Of a stretch of 64,000 nt of DNA, positions 49,386-58,619 are shown piece after piece. Under the pieces are notes generated by a model that was not told the origin of the DNA, searched no databases, and was given only the letters and a program-made list of their open reading frames with translations. Origin of the DNA: Calidithermus chliarophilus DSM 9957 (GTDB lineage: Bacteria; Deinococcota; Deinococci; Deinococcales; Thermaceae); contig NZ_KE387023.1 in the NCBI RefSeq assembly GCF_000430045.1, positions 1,116,601 to 1,180,600 on the forward strand. Direction: 5' to 3'. Every line of letters begins with the position of its first letter. Position 1 is the stretch's first letter. Both the position numbers and the translations under genes were made by a program.

Positions 49386-49874
49386 ATGCTGGCGATGAAG
49401 CGCAAAATCTTCTGGCTCGAGCCCGCCCACCCCGCCCTGGTGGAAGACCTCCAGCGCTGGGTGGCGGCCAGGATCGGGACCAGACCTGAGCATTCGGCGG
49501 TTATCCGAGCGGTCTTAGACTGTATCGCCGAGTGGGCCAACCCCAAACATCCCGACTACGGTTGGTTCGTCGAAACAGCCAGTGCACAACACACCTTGCG
49601 GGGCCAGGAACGGCAGCCCCGCAATTATTACGTCTGGCCGCGCAACTTCATCCAACTGCGCCAGGTGACCGCCCAGCTCGCCGAGCTGGGTGTTCTCGTC
49701 GACGAATCCATGCTGGTGAGGCTGGCCCTCGAGCGCATCGCCACCCGGTTCACGAGTGGCGATCGCCTGTTTATCTCGGGGTTCAGCAAAAAAGTCGAGC
49801 AGAACATCGCCCCCAAGGGACGCGCCAGCACCGCCGCCCTTGGGGGTGCCCAATTGCCCATGGCCAGCGACTAA
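49386..49874 (+). CDS. Unrecognised 162-aa protein
   Basis: Starts MLAMKRKIFW on promoter geometry; an ATG three codons later is also possible. The N-terminal half has EDLQRWVAARIGTRPEHSAVIRAVLDCIAEWA, a helical part that resembles a ribbon-helix-helix-type or plasmid-partition-like segment; the rest is helical with QLRQVTAQLAELGVLVDESMLVRLALERIA. The C-terminus is basic and low in structure. It could bind DNA, but I do not recognise the family. Followed by a small PepSY-like gene. Confidence 0.6.
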   Translation: MLAMKRKIFWLEPAHPALVEDLQRWVAARIGTRPEHSAVIRAVLDCIAEWANPKHPDYGWFVETASAQHTLRGQERQPRNYYVWPRNFIQLRQVTAQLAELGVLVDESMLVRLALERIATRFTSGDRLFISGFSKKVEQNIAPKGRASTAALGGAQLPMASD

Positions 49875-49954
49875 ACCCGGTTCGGGTTGGAGGGGGGAGG
49901 CTCGAGCGGCCTCCCCTCCTTTCATGCCCCGCCCCTCCTGCGCCACAATGGGGC

Positions 49955-50218
49955 ATGATCGACGTGAAGCAGGCCGTGCAGGTGGCCAACGAGTACATCC
50001 AGAGCCTCTTCAGCGAGCGGCAAATTCCCGAGCTGCGGCTCGAGGAGGTCGAGATGAGCCAGGACGGGGCCTACTGGGAGGTGACCCTGAGCTTCGTCGT
50101 GCGCGAGCCCACCGCCTACTTGAGCCTGGGCGACGCGGCCCGGACCCGCGAATACAAGGTCTTCCGCATCAACGCCGAGACCGGGCAGGTGCAGAGCATG
50201 AAGATCCGGAAAGTGTAA
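49955..50218 (+). CDS. Small protein with PepSY-like fold
   Basis: 87 aa, no signal. One helix (VKQAVQVANEYIQSLF) followed by strands ELRLEEVEMSQDGAYWEVTLSFVV and REYKVFRINAETGQVQSMKI, the layout of PepSY or YpeB-type domains, which often inhibit peptidases or act in sensing. CACAAT ends 5 bases before the ATG, the leaderless arrangement. Function unknown. Confidence 0.65.
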   Translation: MIDVKQAVQVANEYIQSLFSERQIPELRLEEVEMSQDGAYWEVTLSFVVREPTAYLSLGDAARTREYKVFRINAETGQVQSMKIRKV

Positions 50219-50269
50219 GCCGGTTATAGCCCTAATTAGCCTTAGCCACGTGGTAGCGTGGCTATTGAT

Positions 50270-50485
50270 ATGAGTGAGATGGTTCTCTTCTATCAATTGG
50301 TTATCTTTGCGATCGTATTTGCGAGCAGCTTTGGGGGAAGAAAGTTACTGCTAAGTACCACGATCGGCTTCGCTGTCTTTACAGCGACACACATATTTAT
50401 GCCATGGCTGATGGTTCTACAGTTTACTACTATTTTTCTTGCCTATTCCCTAGGATCAGTCGTTGCTAAATCCAGGGCTTCCTAA
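50270..50485 (+). CDS. Small two-helix membrane protein, AT-rich
   Basis: 71 aa from the ATG at 50270. Two or three hydrophobic helices (YQLVIFAIVFASSFGG, LLLSTTIGFAVFTATHIFMPWLMVLQFTTIFLAYSLG). Base composition is much lower in G+C than the neighbours, so it may be foreign. A hairpin AGCCACG/CGTGGCT lies just before it. It ends 1 base from the convergent permease gene. Not recognised. Confidence 0.5.
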   Translation: MSEMVLFYQLVIFAIVFASSFGGRKLLLSTTIGFAVFTATHIFMPWLMVLQFTTIFLAYSLGSVVAKSRAS

Positions 50486-50486
50486 C

Positions 50487-51275
50487 TCAAGACCCCGTCC
50501 CCGAGTAATGCCGCAGCCCGAACAGCCAGAAGCGATAGGCCACCAGGAGCAGCACCAGCGCCACCGCAGGCCCCGCCCACACCAGCCAGCCCACGTCCCG
50601 CCCCAGCAGGTAGCTCGCGGGGTAGAAGGAGGCGAAGCCGTAGGGGATCAGCCAGGTGAGGGCGGCCTGGATGCCCTTGTGGTACATGGAGAGGGGGTAC
50701 TTGGCGAACTCGTGCATCTCGTGGACGGCGCGGGTCACGGGGACGCTCTCCACGATCCAGAAGGCAGTGGTGGCGGTGAGCAGGTTGAGCGCGATGAAGA
50801 TGGCCCCGCCCGAGAGCACGGCCAGCACGGCGTAGAGCACGTACAGGGGGAGCAGCGGGATGCCCAGGCTGGCCCAGGCGCTCACCACCAGCAGCGTGCC
50901 GATCACGAAGTTGCCGATGCCGTCGTGGTTGAAGCGGTCGGCGAGGAGGTGGAAGAGGGGGTCGATGGGGCGCACCAGGAAGCGGTCGAAGCCGCCGCTG
51001 CGGATGTACTGGCGGCCGATGGTCCAGAGGTTGTCGGCGAACATGTGCTCGATGGAGCGGCTCGCGGTGAGCAGGCCGTACACCAGCAGCAGCTCGTCGA
51101 AGCTCCAGCCGTTGAGGCTGGGCACCTGGCGCATCACCACCCAGAGGGTGGCGATCCCGGCGGCCTGCACGAAGACCGTGCTGCTGGCACCGATGAGGAA
51201 ATTCAGGCGGTACTCCAGCAGCACCTTGAAGCGCTGGAGCAGAAACAGCCCGTAGAGCGAGGCGTAGCGGGCCAC
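50487..51275 (-). CDS. ABC-2 type exporter permease (DUF990-like), second subunit
   Basis: 262 aa from a GTG at 51275. Six predicted membrane helices; FDRFLVRPIDPLFHLLADRF near 105-124 is typical of the ABC-2 permeases found in pairs with an ATPase of the 52078 type. Probably exports a lipid, polyketide or drug-like molecule; no substrate clue. It starts 2 bases after the first permease. Convergent with the small membrane protein. Confidence 0.85.
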   Translation of the reverse strand: MARYASLYGLFLLQRFKVLLEYRLNFLIGASSTVFVQAAGIATLWVVMRQVPSLNGWSFDELLLVYGLLTASRSIEHMFADNLWTIGRQYIRSGGFDRFLVRPIDPLFHLLADRFNHDGIGNFVIGTLLVVSAWASLGIPLLPLYVLYAVLAVLSGGAIFIALNLLTATTAFWIVESVPVTRAVHEMHEFAKYPLSMYHKGIQAALTWLIPYGFASFYPASYLLGRDVGWLVWAGPAVALVLLLVAYRFWLFGLRHYSGTGS

Positions 51276-51277
51276 GC

Positions 51278-52081
51278 CTAACCCCCCTGCACGGTGACGG
51301 CCCGCACCGCGCGGCTGAAGACCCACCTCGAGGCCACCGCCAGCCCCACGATCCAGGCGACCTGGCCCAGGAAGACCTGCGGGGCCTGCGAGACCGGGGT
51401 GATGCCGGCCAGGAAGGAGACCGGGGTGTAGACGATCTGGTGGAAGGGCAGGATCTGGGCGAACAGGCGCAACCCCTCGGGCATCATGTCGAGGGGGATG
51501 AGGGTGCCGCTGAAGAAGAGCTGGATGGCGAAAAGGGTCACGCCCAGGCCCCAGACCTCGGTGGTGTAGAAGGCAAAGCAGCCCAGCATCCACTCGAAGA
51601 AGAACATCACGCTCGCGCCCAGGAAGAACGACACCGCGAAGCACGCGTAGGCCAGGGGGTCGGCGGGGGGCTGCAGGCCGTAGAGCAGGGCCAGCAGCAG
51701 CAGGGGGGTGCGGGAGAGGAGCCCGGTGAGCCAGTTGCCCACGCTGAAGGCGTAGAGCATGCCCTGGAAGTCGAGGGGGCGCAGCAGCTCGAGCGCGATG
51801 CGGCCCTCGCGCAACTGGTAGCCGAAGGTCCAGAGGATGCCGCTCTCGCCCACCCCGGCGATCACCTGGGCCAGCAGGACGTAGTTGAGGGTCTGCTGAA
51901 AGCCCAGCCCCGCGATCTGGTCGGCCTGGGCGTAGATGGCCTTCCAGAAGAACACGAAGATGGTCATGGCGACGGCCGAGGTGAAGAGGTTCATCCAGAA
52001 CCAGATGTTGTAGGCCAAAAACTCCTTGGCGGCCATGCCGCTGAAGCCGGTGTAGCGGGAGAGCAGGCGGCGCAGGGTCAT
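51278..52081 (-). CDS. ABC-2 type exporter permease, first subunit
   Basis: 267 aa. The ATG overlaps the ATPase stop (ATGA). Six predicted helices, LREGRIALELLRPLDFQGMLYAFSVG near 86-111 and the pairing with a second permease place it in the DUF990/viologen-export-type group. It forms the membrane pore with the other permease. Function as part of a three-gene exporter. Confidence 0.87.
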   Translation of the reverse strand: MTLRRLLSRYTGFSGMAAKEFLAYNIWFWMNLFTSAVAMTIFVFFWKAIYAQADQIAGLGFQQTLNYVLLAQVIAGVGESGILWTFGYQLREGRIALELLRPLDFQGMLYAFSVGNWLTGLLSRTPLLLLALLYGLQPPADPLAYACFAVSFFLGASVMFFFEWMLGCFAFYTTEVWGLGVTLFAIQLFFSGTLIPLDMMPEGLRLFAQILPFHQIVYTPVSFLAGITPVSQAPQVFLGQVAWIVGLAVASRWVFSRAVRAVTVQGG

Positions 52082-53094
52082 ACCGGCCTCGCTTCGCTCA
52101 GGGCCCCGCCGTAGATCTGCTTGACGATGCTGGTGAGGTCGGGCTCGGAGAGGGAGAAGTCGAGGACCTCGAGCTGGCCCATCACCGCCGCCGCGACCTG
52201 CGAGGCGCTGGCGCGGGTGCGGTCGAAGCGCAGCTCGAGCCGCCGCTCCTCCTGCCCCACCACCTCCGCGCCGGGGGGTAGGGTGAGGGGGTGCTCGAGG
52301 GGGCGGGCCGTCTCGAAGGTGATGCCCCGGTACTTCCCGAAGCGCTCGCGGATGGTGGCCAGCGGCCCGTCGTAGATCACCCGCCCGGCGTCGATGATGA
52401 TGACCCGGCTGCACAGCTCCTCGATGTCGCCGAGGTCGTGGGTGGTGAGCACCACGGTGGTGCCCTTGGCGCGGTTCTGCTCCTTGATGAAGGCCCGGAT
52501 CTTCTCCTTCACCACCACGTCGAGGCCGATGGTGGGCTCGTCGAGGTAGACCACGCGGGGCTCGTGGATGAGGGTGGCGGCCAGCTCGGCGCGCATCTTC
52601 TGGCCCAGCGACATCTGGCGCACCGGCTTGGCGAGGAGCTCGCCCAACTCGAGGGTGTAGGAGAACTGCTCGAGCAGCTCCTTGTAGCGCTTGGGCTCCA
52701 CCTCGTAGATGCGGGCGATGAGGTTGAGCGACTCCACGAGGGCTAAGTCCCACCAAAGCTGGGTGCGCTGCCCGAAGACCACCCCGATCTGGCGGGCGTT
52801 GGCGACGCGCTCCTTGTGGGGGTCGCGGCCCAGCACCCGCACCAAGCCGGCGGTGGGCGCCAGGATGCCGGTGAGCATCTTGATGGTGGTGCTCTTGCCC
52901 GCGCCGTTGACCCCGATGTAGCCCACGATCTCGCCGGGGGGCACGCTGAAGCTGATGTCGTCCACCGCCACCTTCTCGGCGTAGCGGGGGCGGAAGAGCG
53001 CCTTGACGGCCCCGCCCAGGCCGGGGTCGCGCTGGGGGATGTGGAAGACCTTACGGAGGTGGGAAACTTCGATGGCGGGCTGGTTCTGGCTCAC
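52078..53094 (-). CDS. ABC-2 exporter ATP-binding protein
   Basis: 338 aa. Walker A GVNGAGKST at 61-69, Q-loop with VVFGQRTQLWWDLAL near 104-118, signature MSLGQKMR near 160-167, Walker B VVYLDEPTIGLD near 179-190 and switch His in LTTHDLGDIEEL. The QLWWDL motif marks the daunorubicin/viologen-type ATPases that serve paired ABC-2 permeases. GTG start. A strong hairpin with a U-run ends about 14 bases before the start codon, so the operon promoter is unclear. Confidence 0.9.
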   Translation of the reverse strand: MSQNQPAIEVSHLRKVFHIPQRDPGLGGAVKALFRPRYAEKVAVDDISFSVPPGEIVGYIGVNGAGKSTTIKMLTGILAPTAGLVRVLGRDPHKERVANARQIGVVFGQRTQLWWDLALVESLNLIARIYEVEPKRYKELLEQFSYTLELGELLAKPVRQMSLGQKMRAELAATLIHEPRVVYLDEPTIGLDVVVKEKIRAFIKEQNRAKGTTVVLTTHDLGDIEELCSRVIIIDAGRVIYDGPLATIRERFGKYRGITFETARPLEHPLTLPPGAEVVGQEERRLELRFDRTRASASQVAAAVMGQLEVLDFSLSEPDLTSIVKQIYGGALSEARPV

Positions 53095-53108
53095 GGATCG
53101 TGCCTCGC

Positions 53109-53135
53109 GAAGAAAACGGCGGCCCGAAGGCCGCC
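53109..53135 (-). terminator. Terminator hairpin between lipid kinase and ABC exporter
   Basis: On the minus strand GGCGGCC-TTCG-GGCCGCC followed by GTTTTCTTC. A UUCG-type tetraloop and U-tract make a strong Rho-independent terminator. It ends only 14 bases before the exporter ATPase start, close enough to act as an attenuator. Confidence 0.8.
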
Positions 53136-53234
53136 CGGTAGCTGCGGGGTTCGGGATAAGGGGGAGATTACAAGGACTCGATCATGGGACCAGCCAAAGC
53201 CAAGTGTAGCCCCCGCCCGCCCCGGCCGCAAGCT

Positions 53235-54128
53235 TCAGGGCACCGCGACCTGCAGCGCCTTGGGGTGGACGCGCACCTCGTAGGTGCTCTGGGTCTGCAC
53301 CAGCTCGCCGTCGGCGTGGGCGGGGGTGGCGCGGTCGAAGCGCACGGTGAAGGCCCTGCCGCTGAACTCGCGCACCCGGGGGTGGCCCAGGTGCTTGCCG
53401 GCCAGCAGGCGGGGCAGGATGCCCAGCACGCCCAGCTTCGAGAACTCCCCCGCCACCACCACGCTCAAGAGCCCGTCGTCGGGGGCGGCGCCGGGCGAGA
53501 TGGGGATGCCCCCGCCGTAGGTGCGGGCGTTCATCAGCGCCGAGAGCAGGGCGCGGCCCTGGAAGAGCACCTTGCCCTCGGCCTCGAGCACCAGTTCCGG
53601 CAGGTTCAGCTCGCGCAGCACGCCGAAGATCGAGTAGAGGTAGCGCGGCATCCCGCGCAGGAAGGTGGGGGCGCTGAGGGCCTTGTGGGCCACCTGCGCG
53701 TCGAAGCCGATGCCCACGCTGGCCCCGAAGGCCTCGCCGTTGACCTCGCCGAGGTCGAAGGGGCGGGTCTTGTCGCCCAGGGCCACCCGCAGGCTCTCGG
53801 CCAGGCCCAGCCCGCGCAGCCCGGCCATGCGGGCGAAGTCGTTGCCGCTGCCGATGGGCACCACCCCCAGGCTCTTGCCGCCGTGGGCGATGCCCCGGAT
53901 CACCTCGTGCACGGTGCCGTCGCCGCCCACCGCCACCACCCGGCCCCCCGCTGGGGCCTGGCGGGCCAGCTCGACGGCGTTGCCGGGGGCGCGGGTGTGG
54001 AGGAAGACGAGGGGGCGCTCGCCCGCGGCCTGGCGGAGGGCAGCCTCGAGCTGCGCCGCCATGCGGCCCACCCGCCCCCGGCCGGCGGCCGGGTTGAGGA
54101 TGACGGTGATTGGGGGGGCGTGGCTCAT
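53235..54128 (-). CDS. Diacylglycerol/lipid kinase (DagK/YegS family)
   Basis: 297 aa from the ATG at 54128. DAGK catalytic domain: ILNPAAGRG near 10-18, GGDGTVHEVIRGIAHGGKSLGVVPIGSGNDFAR near 68-100, and the C-terminal beta domain with DGLLSVVV near 214-221 and HADGE near 278-282. It phosphorylates diacylglycerol or a related lipid with ATP. The promoter at 54143-54170 gives a short leader. Confidence 0.9.
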   Translation of the reverse strand: MSHAPPITVILNPAAGRGRVGRMAAQLEAALRQAAGERPLVFLHTRAPGNAVELARQAPAGGRVVAVGGDGTVHEVIRGIAHGGKSLGVVPIGSGNDFARMAGLRGLGLAESLRVALGDKTRPFDLGEVNGEAFGASVGIGFDAQVAHKALSAPTFLRGMPRYLYSIFGVLRELNLPELVLEAEGKVLFQGRALLSALMNARTYGGGIPISPGAAPDDGLLSVVVAGEFSKLGVLGILPRLLAGKHLGHPRVREFSGRAFTVRFDRATPAHADGELVQTQSTYEVRVHPKALQVAVP

Positions 54129-54142
54129 GAAACTGTGGCCGC

Positions 54143-54170
54143 ATTGTATCGCCCGGCGGGCGGTGCGCAA
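54143..54170 (-). promoter_or_regulatory. Promoter of the lipid kinase gene
   Basis: On the minus strand TTGCGC (54165-54170), 16-base spacer, TACAAT (54143-54148). The transcript would start about 8-9 bases before the ATG. Confidence 0.6.
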
Positions 54171-54238
54171 GGGCTTTTGGACCGCCCGGGACAGAGGGCT
54201 CTAACGAGGGCCGGGAGGGCCGGTGCTACACTGTTTTC

Positions 54239-55102
54239 ATGATCCGCCCGGTTGCCCGAGAAGACATGCCCCAGCTCCTCGAGCTGCTGCGCTGGATGGA
54301 CGAGGACCCCTCCCGGCGCGTGCTGGCTCCCGAGGCCCGGCAGGTCGAAGGGCTCTCCTGGGAGATCCTGGGGATGCCCGGCGACGGGGACACCGCCTGG
54401 GTGCTCGACGGGGGCGGCAAGGTGCGGGGCTACCTGGCCCTGCACCCCCTCGACGACGAGCTGGCCCTGGAAGGTCCCCTGCTCCTGGAGCCCGACGACC
54501 GCCTGCTCAAGGCCGCCATCGCCGAGGCCCGCGAGCGCGGCTACCGCACGCTGCTGGCCTTCCCCGACGAGGCCAACAAGCCCCTGCGGGCCATGCTCGA
54601 GGCCGCCGGCTTCGCCCCGCAGCACACCACCTACTTCTACACCATCGGCCGCACCGACCTCGCCTACCCGCCCCCCAAGGGCGTGAAGATCGTGCTGGCC
54701 GAGCCCGTCGACCCCGACCACTACCGCGAGGTCTACAAGAACTGCGAGGACGGCTGGAACCAGCGCTTAGCCTGGGAGGACGACGAGCTCGAGGCCTACT
54801 TCGCCGACCCCGACGTGAGCCTGTTCATGGCCTACGAGGGCGACAAGCCCGTGGGCATGGCCGAGCTCGAGATGGACGAGGAGGAGGCCGAGATCGCCTA
54901 CATCGGCACCGTCCCCGATGCCCGCGGCAAGGGCATCGGCCGCGCCCTGCTCGGCCACGCCGCCCGCGAAGCCTTCAAACACGGCGCCAAGCTGCTGCGC
55001 GTGCGGGCCCACGACCACGAAAAAGCCGCCCAGGAGCTCTACCGCAGCCTGGGGTTCGCGCTCGAGGAAGTGGTGGTGACGTACGCGCTGGATTTGGAGT
55101 GA
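54239..55102 (+). CDS. Double-domain GNAT acetyltransferase
   Basis: 287 aa. A degenerate GNAT domain (about 1-130) is followed by an intact one (about 140-287) with AYIGTVPDARGKGIGRALLGHAAREAFKHG near 220-249: R-G-K-G-I-G is the acetyl-CoA loop. TACACT with a TG extension (TGC-TACACT) lies 6 bases before the ATG, so the mRNA is probably leaderless. Mycothiol synthase-like double GNATs have this plan, but the substrate here is unknown. A heptad block follows. Confidence 0.87.
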   Translation: MIRPVAREDMPQLLELLRWMDEDPSRRVLAPEARQVEGLSWEILGMPGDGDTAWVLDGGGKVRGYLALHPLDDELALEGPLLLEPDDRLLKAAIAEARERGYRTLLAFPDEANKPLRAMLEAAGFAPQHTTYFYTIGRTDLAYPPPKGVKIVLAEPVDPDHYREVYKNCEDGWNQRLAWEDDELEAYFADPDVSLFMAYEGDKPVGMAELEMDEEEAEIAYIGTVPDARGKGIGRALLGHAAREAFKHGAKLLRVRAHDHEKAAQELYRSLGFALEEVVVTYALDLE

Positions 55103-55107
55103 AGGGG

Positions 55108-55350
55108 TCGAGGGTCGTCGGACGCTGAACGCGGGTCGTGCGTCGTACGTCGTACGCGAAACGCCAAACGCCAAACGCAAGACGCCAAACGCAAGACGCA
55201 AGACGCAAAACGCAAGACGCTTTTTCTTTACCCCCCTTAGCAAGGGGGGCTGGGGGGATAAACCCTCCCCGCCGGCGGGGAAGGCCGGGGTGGGGTGAAC
55301 CACGGGCCACTAGCTTCCTGTTGACGGCTGACTGCTGATAGCTGATGGTT
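55108..55350 (+). repeat. Heptanucleotide mosaic repeat with G-rich core
   Basis: GTCGAGG units, GTACGTC stretch, CGCCAAA/CGCAAGA/CGCAAAA units, core with CCCCCCTTAGCAAGGGGGG, GGCCACT units and GCTGACT/GCTGATA units. It lies between convergent genes and has the same order as the block at 39840. Confidence 0.85.
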
Positions 55351-55351
55351 C

Positions 55352-56233
<882 letters not shown>

Positions 56234-56241
56234 GGCCCCAA

Positions 56242-57135
56242 TCATAGCGACCCCGCCAGGCGCTCGAGCGCCAGCCGGTAAGTCTGGGCATGGGCCGCCA
56301 CCGTGGTGCCGGGGTCGCGGTTGTAGCCCCCGCCCATCACGATCACCAGCGGAACCCCCGCCCGCCGCACCCGCTCGAACACGCGACGGTCGCGCTCGGC
56401 CAGGCCTTCCAGGCTCAGCCCCAGCCGCCCGAAGCGGTCGCCGGCCAGCACGTCCACCCCGGCGTTGAAGAACACCAGCTCGGGGAGGGAGGCGAAGGCC
56501 TGCTCGAGGGCAGGCTCGAGCGCCGCCAAGTACTCCGCGTCGCCGGTGGCGTCGGGCAAGCCCACGTCGAGGTCGCTCTGCTCCTTTTTGAGCGGGTAGT
56601 TGCGCTCGGCGTGGACCGAGAGGGTGAACACCGAGGGGTCGTCCTGGAAGATCACGGCGGTGCCGTTGCCCTGGTGGGCGTCGAGGTCGGCCACCAGCAC
56701 CCGCCCTCCCCAGCCCTCCGCGCGCAGGGCGGCGATGGCTACCGCCACGTCGTTGAACAGGCAGTAACCCTCGGCCCGGTCGCGGTAGGCGTGGTGGGTG
56801 CCCCCGGCCAGGTTCATGCCCAGGCCCCACCGCAAGGCGTCACGGGTAGCGGCCAGCGTCCCCCCGGCGGCGTGCAGCGCCCGGGTCAGCAGGCTCCGGG
56901 TCCAGGGCAGCCCCACCCGGTGCGACTCCTGCCTCGAGAGCCCCTCCTGCCCTAGCTTCTCCAAATACGCCTGCTCGTGCACCAGCGCCAGCGTCTCCCA
57001 GGCGATGGCCGGGGCCTCGAGCACCTCCATCGCGCCCTGAAGGGTCTGTGCGACCCCCGCGTACTTGTACTTGGGGAAGGGGTGATAGTCGGGCAGCTCG
57101 AGCGAGCAGTGGGCGGTGGAGTAGCCGCGGAACAC
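56242..57135 (-). CDS. Histone deacetylase family protein (class II HDAC/AcuC-like)
   Basis: 297 aa. Zinc-dependent deacetylase fold: [23 protein letters not shown] near 107-129 with the His pair, [14 protein letters not shown] near 143-156 with the Asp and His metal ligands, and a late VMGGGYNRD near 266-274. Substrate could be an acetyl-lysine protein, acetylpolyamine or a small amide. GTG start; TAAGGT lies 6 bases upstream, the leaderless plan. Downstream is pdxY. Confidence 0.92.
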   Translation of the reverse strand: MFRGYSTAHCSLELPDYHPFPKYKYAGVAQTLQGAMEVLEAPAIAWETLALVHEQAYLEKLGQEGLSRQESHRVGLPWTRSLLTRALHAAGGTLAATRDALRWGLGMNLAGGTHHAYRDRAEGYCLFNDVAVAIAALRAEGWGGRVLVADLDAHQGNGTAVIFQDDPSVFTLSVHAERNYPLKKEQSDLDVGLPDATGDAEYLAALEPALEQAFASLPELVFFNAGVDVLAGDRFGRLGLSLEGLAERDRRVFERVRRAGVPLVIVMGGGYNRDPGTTVAAHAQTYRLALERLAGSL

Positions 57136-57194
57136 GGGTAAACCTTATCCGGTCGGGGCGGGGAGGTCTGTGGGGTTGGATGCAGATTGGGGGA

Positions 57195-57455
57195 GGATGG
57201 CGGTAGCGGATAGCTGGGCGCTGGGCGCGGGTCGTACGTCTGACGCGGGTCGTACGTCGTACGCAAGACGCCAAACGCCGAACGCCAAACGCCAAACGCC
57301 AAACGCCGAACGCCAAACGCAAAACGCAAAACGTAAAACGTAAAACGCAAAACGCAAAACGCAAAACGCAAAACGCAAAACGCCCTAGACCTTCGACGCC
57401 GGCGGGGAGGGGTAACCGCGAGCCACGAGCTGGCGGCTGATCGCTGACGGCTCCC
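57195..57455 (+). repeat. Heptanucleotide mosaic repeat, long A-rich array
   Basis: The longest run of CGCAAAA/CGTAAAA/CGCCAAA/CGCCGAA units in the window (about 57255-57383), preceded by GTACGTC stretches and followed by a reduced core and GAGCCAC/GCTGATC units. Because 7 is not a multiple of 3, every frame of the array encodes the same kind of hydrophobic heptapeptide; none is a real gene. Confidence 0.88.
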
Positions 57456-57456
57456 T

Positions 57457-58602
57457 CTACCCTCGAGGCCTATAGCTCGACAGCGAAAACGCCAGCCAGC
57501 TCACCACCCCGGCGAGGACGGCGGCCAGGAGGAAGCTGCTGCGTACGCCGCCGACCTCGGCTACGGTGCCCAGGAGGATGGGGCCGACCAGGCCGCCCAG
57601 GGTGCTCATGGTGGAGACGCTGGCGATGGCGCTGGCGGGGGTGAGGCCGGGGGTGTTGGCGGCGGCGGCGAACATCATGGGGAAGAGGGTGGCCATGCCC
57701 CAGCCCATGCAGGCGATGCCCAGCAGGGCGCCCTCGACGCTCTGGCTCAGCACCCCGAGGCCCAGGCCCAGGCCTCCGAACAGCGCGCCGAAGCGCACCA
57801 CCCGCACCGCGCCGTAGCGGGCGGCGAGCCAGTCGCCGCTCAGGCGGCCCAGCAGCATGACGCTCTGGTGCACGGCGAAGCCCATGGCCGCGACCGACTC
57901 GGGCGCGCCCAAGCTGCGCAGGTACACCCCGCTCCAGCCCGGGATCGAGCCGTCGCTGATGGCGGTGCACAAGCCCATCAGCCCCAGGAAGAGCAGCGGC
58001 CCCGTGGGCAGCGCGAAGACGCGGCGGATGGGGGGGACCGGGGTCTCGAGCAGCCACCGACCGCCCACGCCCACCGTCGCCGCGCCCACCAGCCCCACCA
58101 GCGCGAAGTGCAGCCAGGGCTCGAGCCCCAGCCCCGCCAGCCCGGCCCCCGAAAGCGCTCCCACCAGCGCCCCCAGGCTCCACAGGGCGTGGAAGGTGGA
58201 GAAGATGGGCCGCCCGTAGCGGGCCTCGAGCGCCGTAGCCTGCGCGTTGATGGCGATGTTGAGGTAGCTCATCACCAGGCCGTAGACCACCAGGCCCACC
58301 AGCAGCAGCGCCGCGCTCGGCAGCAGGGCCAGCGACAGCAGCGCCCCCAGGCCCGCCAGCGCCGCGAGCTGCGCGACGCGGCGGCTGCCGAAGCGGTCCA
58401 CCAGCCCGCCGCTGGTGAAGCCGCCCAGCAGCGAACCGGCCATGTTGCCCATCAGGACGGTGCCCAGCACCACTGCCCCCAGGCCCAGCCCCTCCGAGAC
58501 CGCCGGGATGCGGGCCACCCAGGAGGCCGCCACGAAGCCGTGCAACAAAAACAGGCTCGAGAGCGCCCCTCGAGCCCGCACCAACCCCGAATCCAGCGTC
58601 AC
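57457..58602 (-). CDS. MFS transporter (YbjJ/FucP-like)
   Basis: 381 aa from a GTG at 58602. About twelve membrane helices; motif A-like GGLVDRFGSRRVAQ near 64-77 and SGDWLAARYGAVRVVR in the second half. TATACT ends 7 bases before the GTG, which fixes the start and implies a leaderless mRNA and so its own promoter after the NAD operon. Substrate unknown; sugars or drugs are typical of this branch. Confidence 0.88.
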   Translation of the reverse strand: MTLDSGLVRARGALSSLFLLHGFVAASWVARIPAVSEGLGLGAVVLGTVLMGNMAGSLLGGFTSGGLVDRFGSRRVAQLAALAGLGALLSLALLPSAALLLVGLVVYGLVMSYLNIAINAQATALEARYGRPIFSTFHALWSLGALVGALSGAGLAGLGLEPWLHFALVGLVGAATVGVGGRWLLETPVPPIRRVFALPTGPLLFLGLMGLCTAISDGSIPGWSGVYLRSLGAPESVAAMGFAVHQSVMLLGRLSGDWLAARYGAVRVVRFGALFGGLGLGLGVLSQSVEGALLGIACMGWGMATLFPMMFAAAANTPGLTPASAIASVSTMSTLGGLVGPILLGTVAEVGGVRSSFLLAAVLAGVVSWLAFSLSSYRPRG

Positions 58603-58619
58603 AAAAGCGAGTATAAGTC

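Noticed and set aside
57145-57378. Reading frames through the heptad arrays that translate as repeated hydrophobic heptapeptides (also near 39900, 42900, 55200)
   Set aside because: A 7-base repeat gives the same heptapeptide in all three frames on a strand, so long open frames arise automatically. There is no ribosome site and no non-repeat domain.
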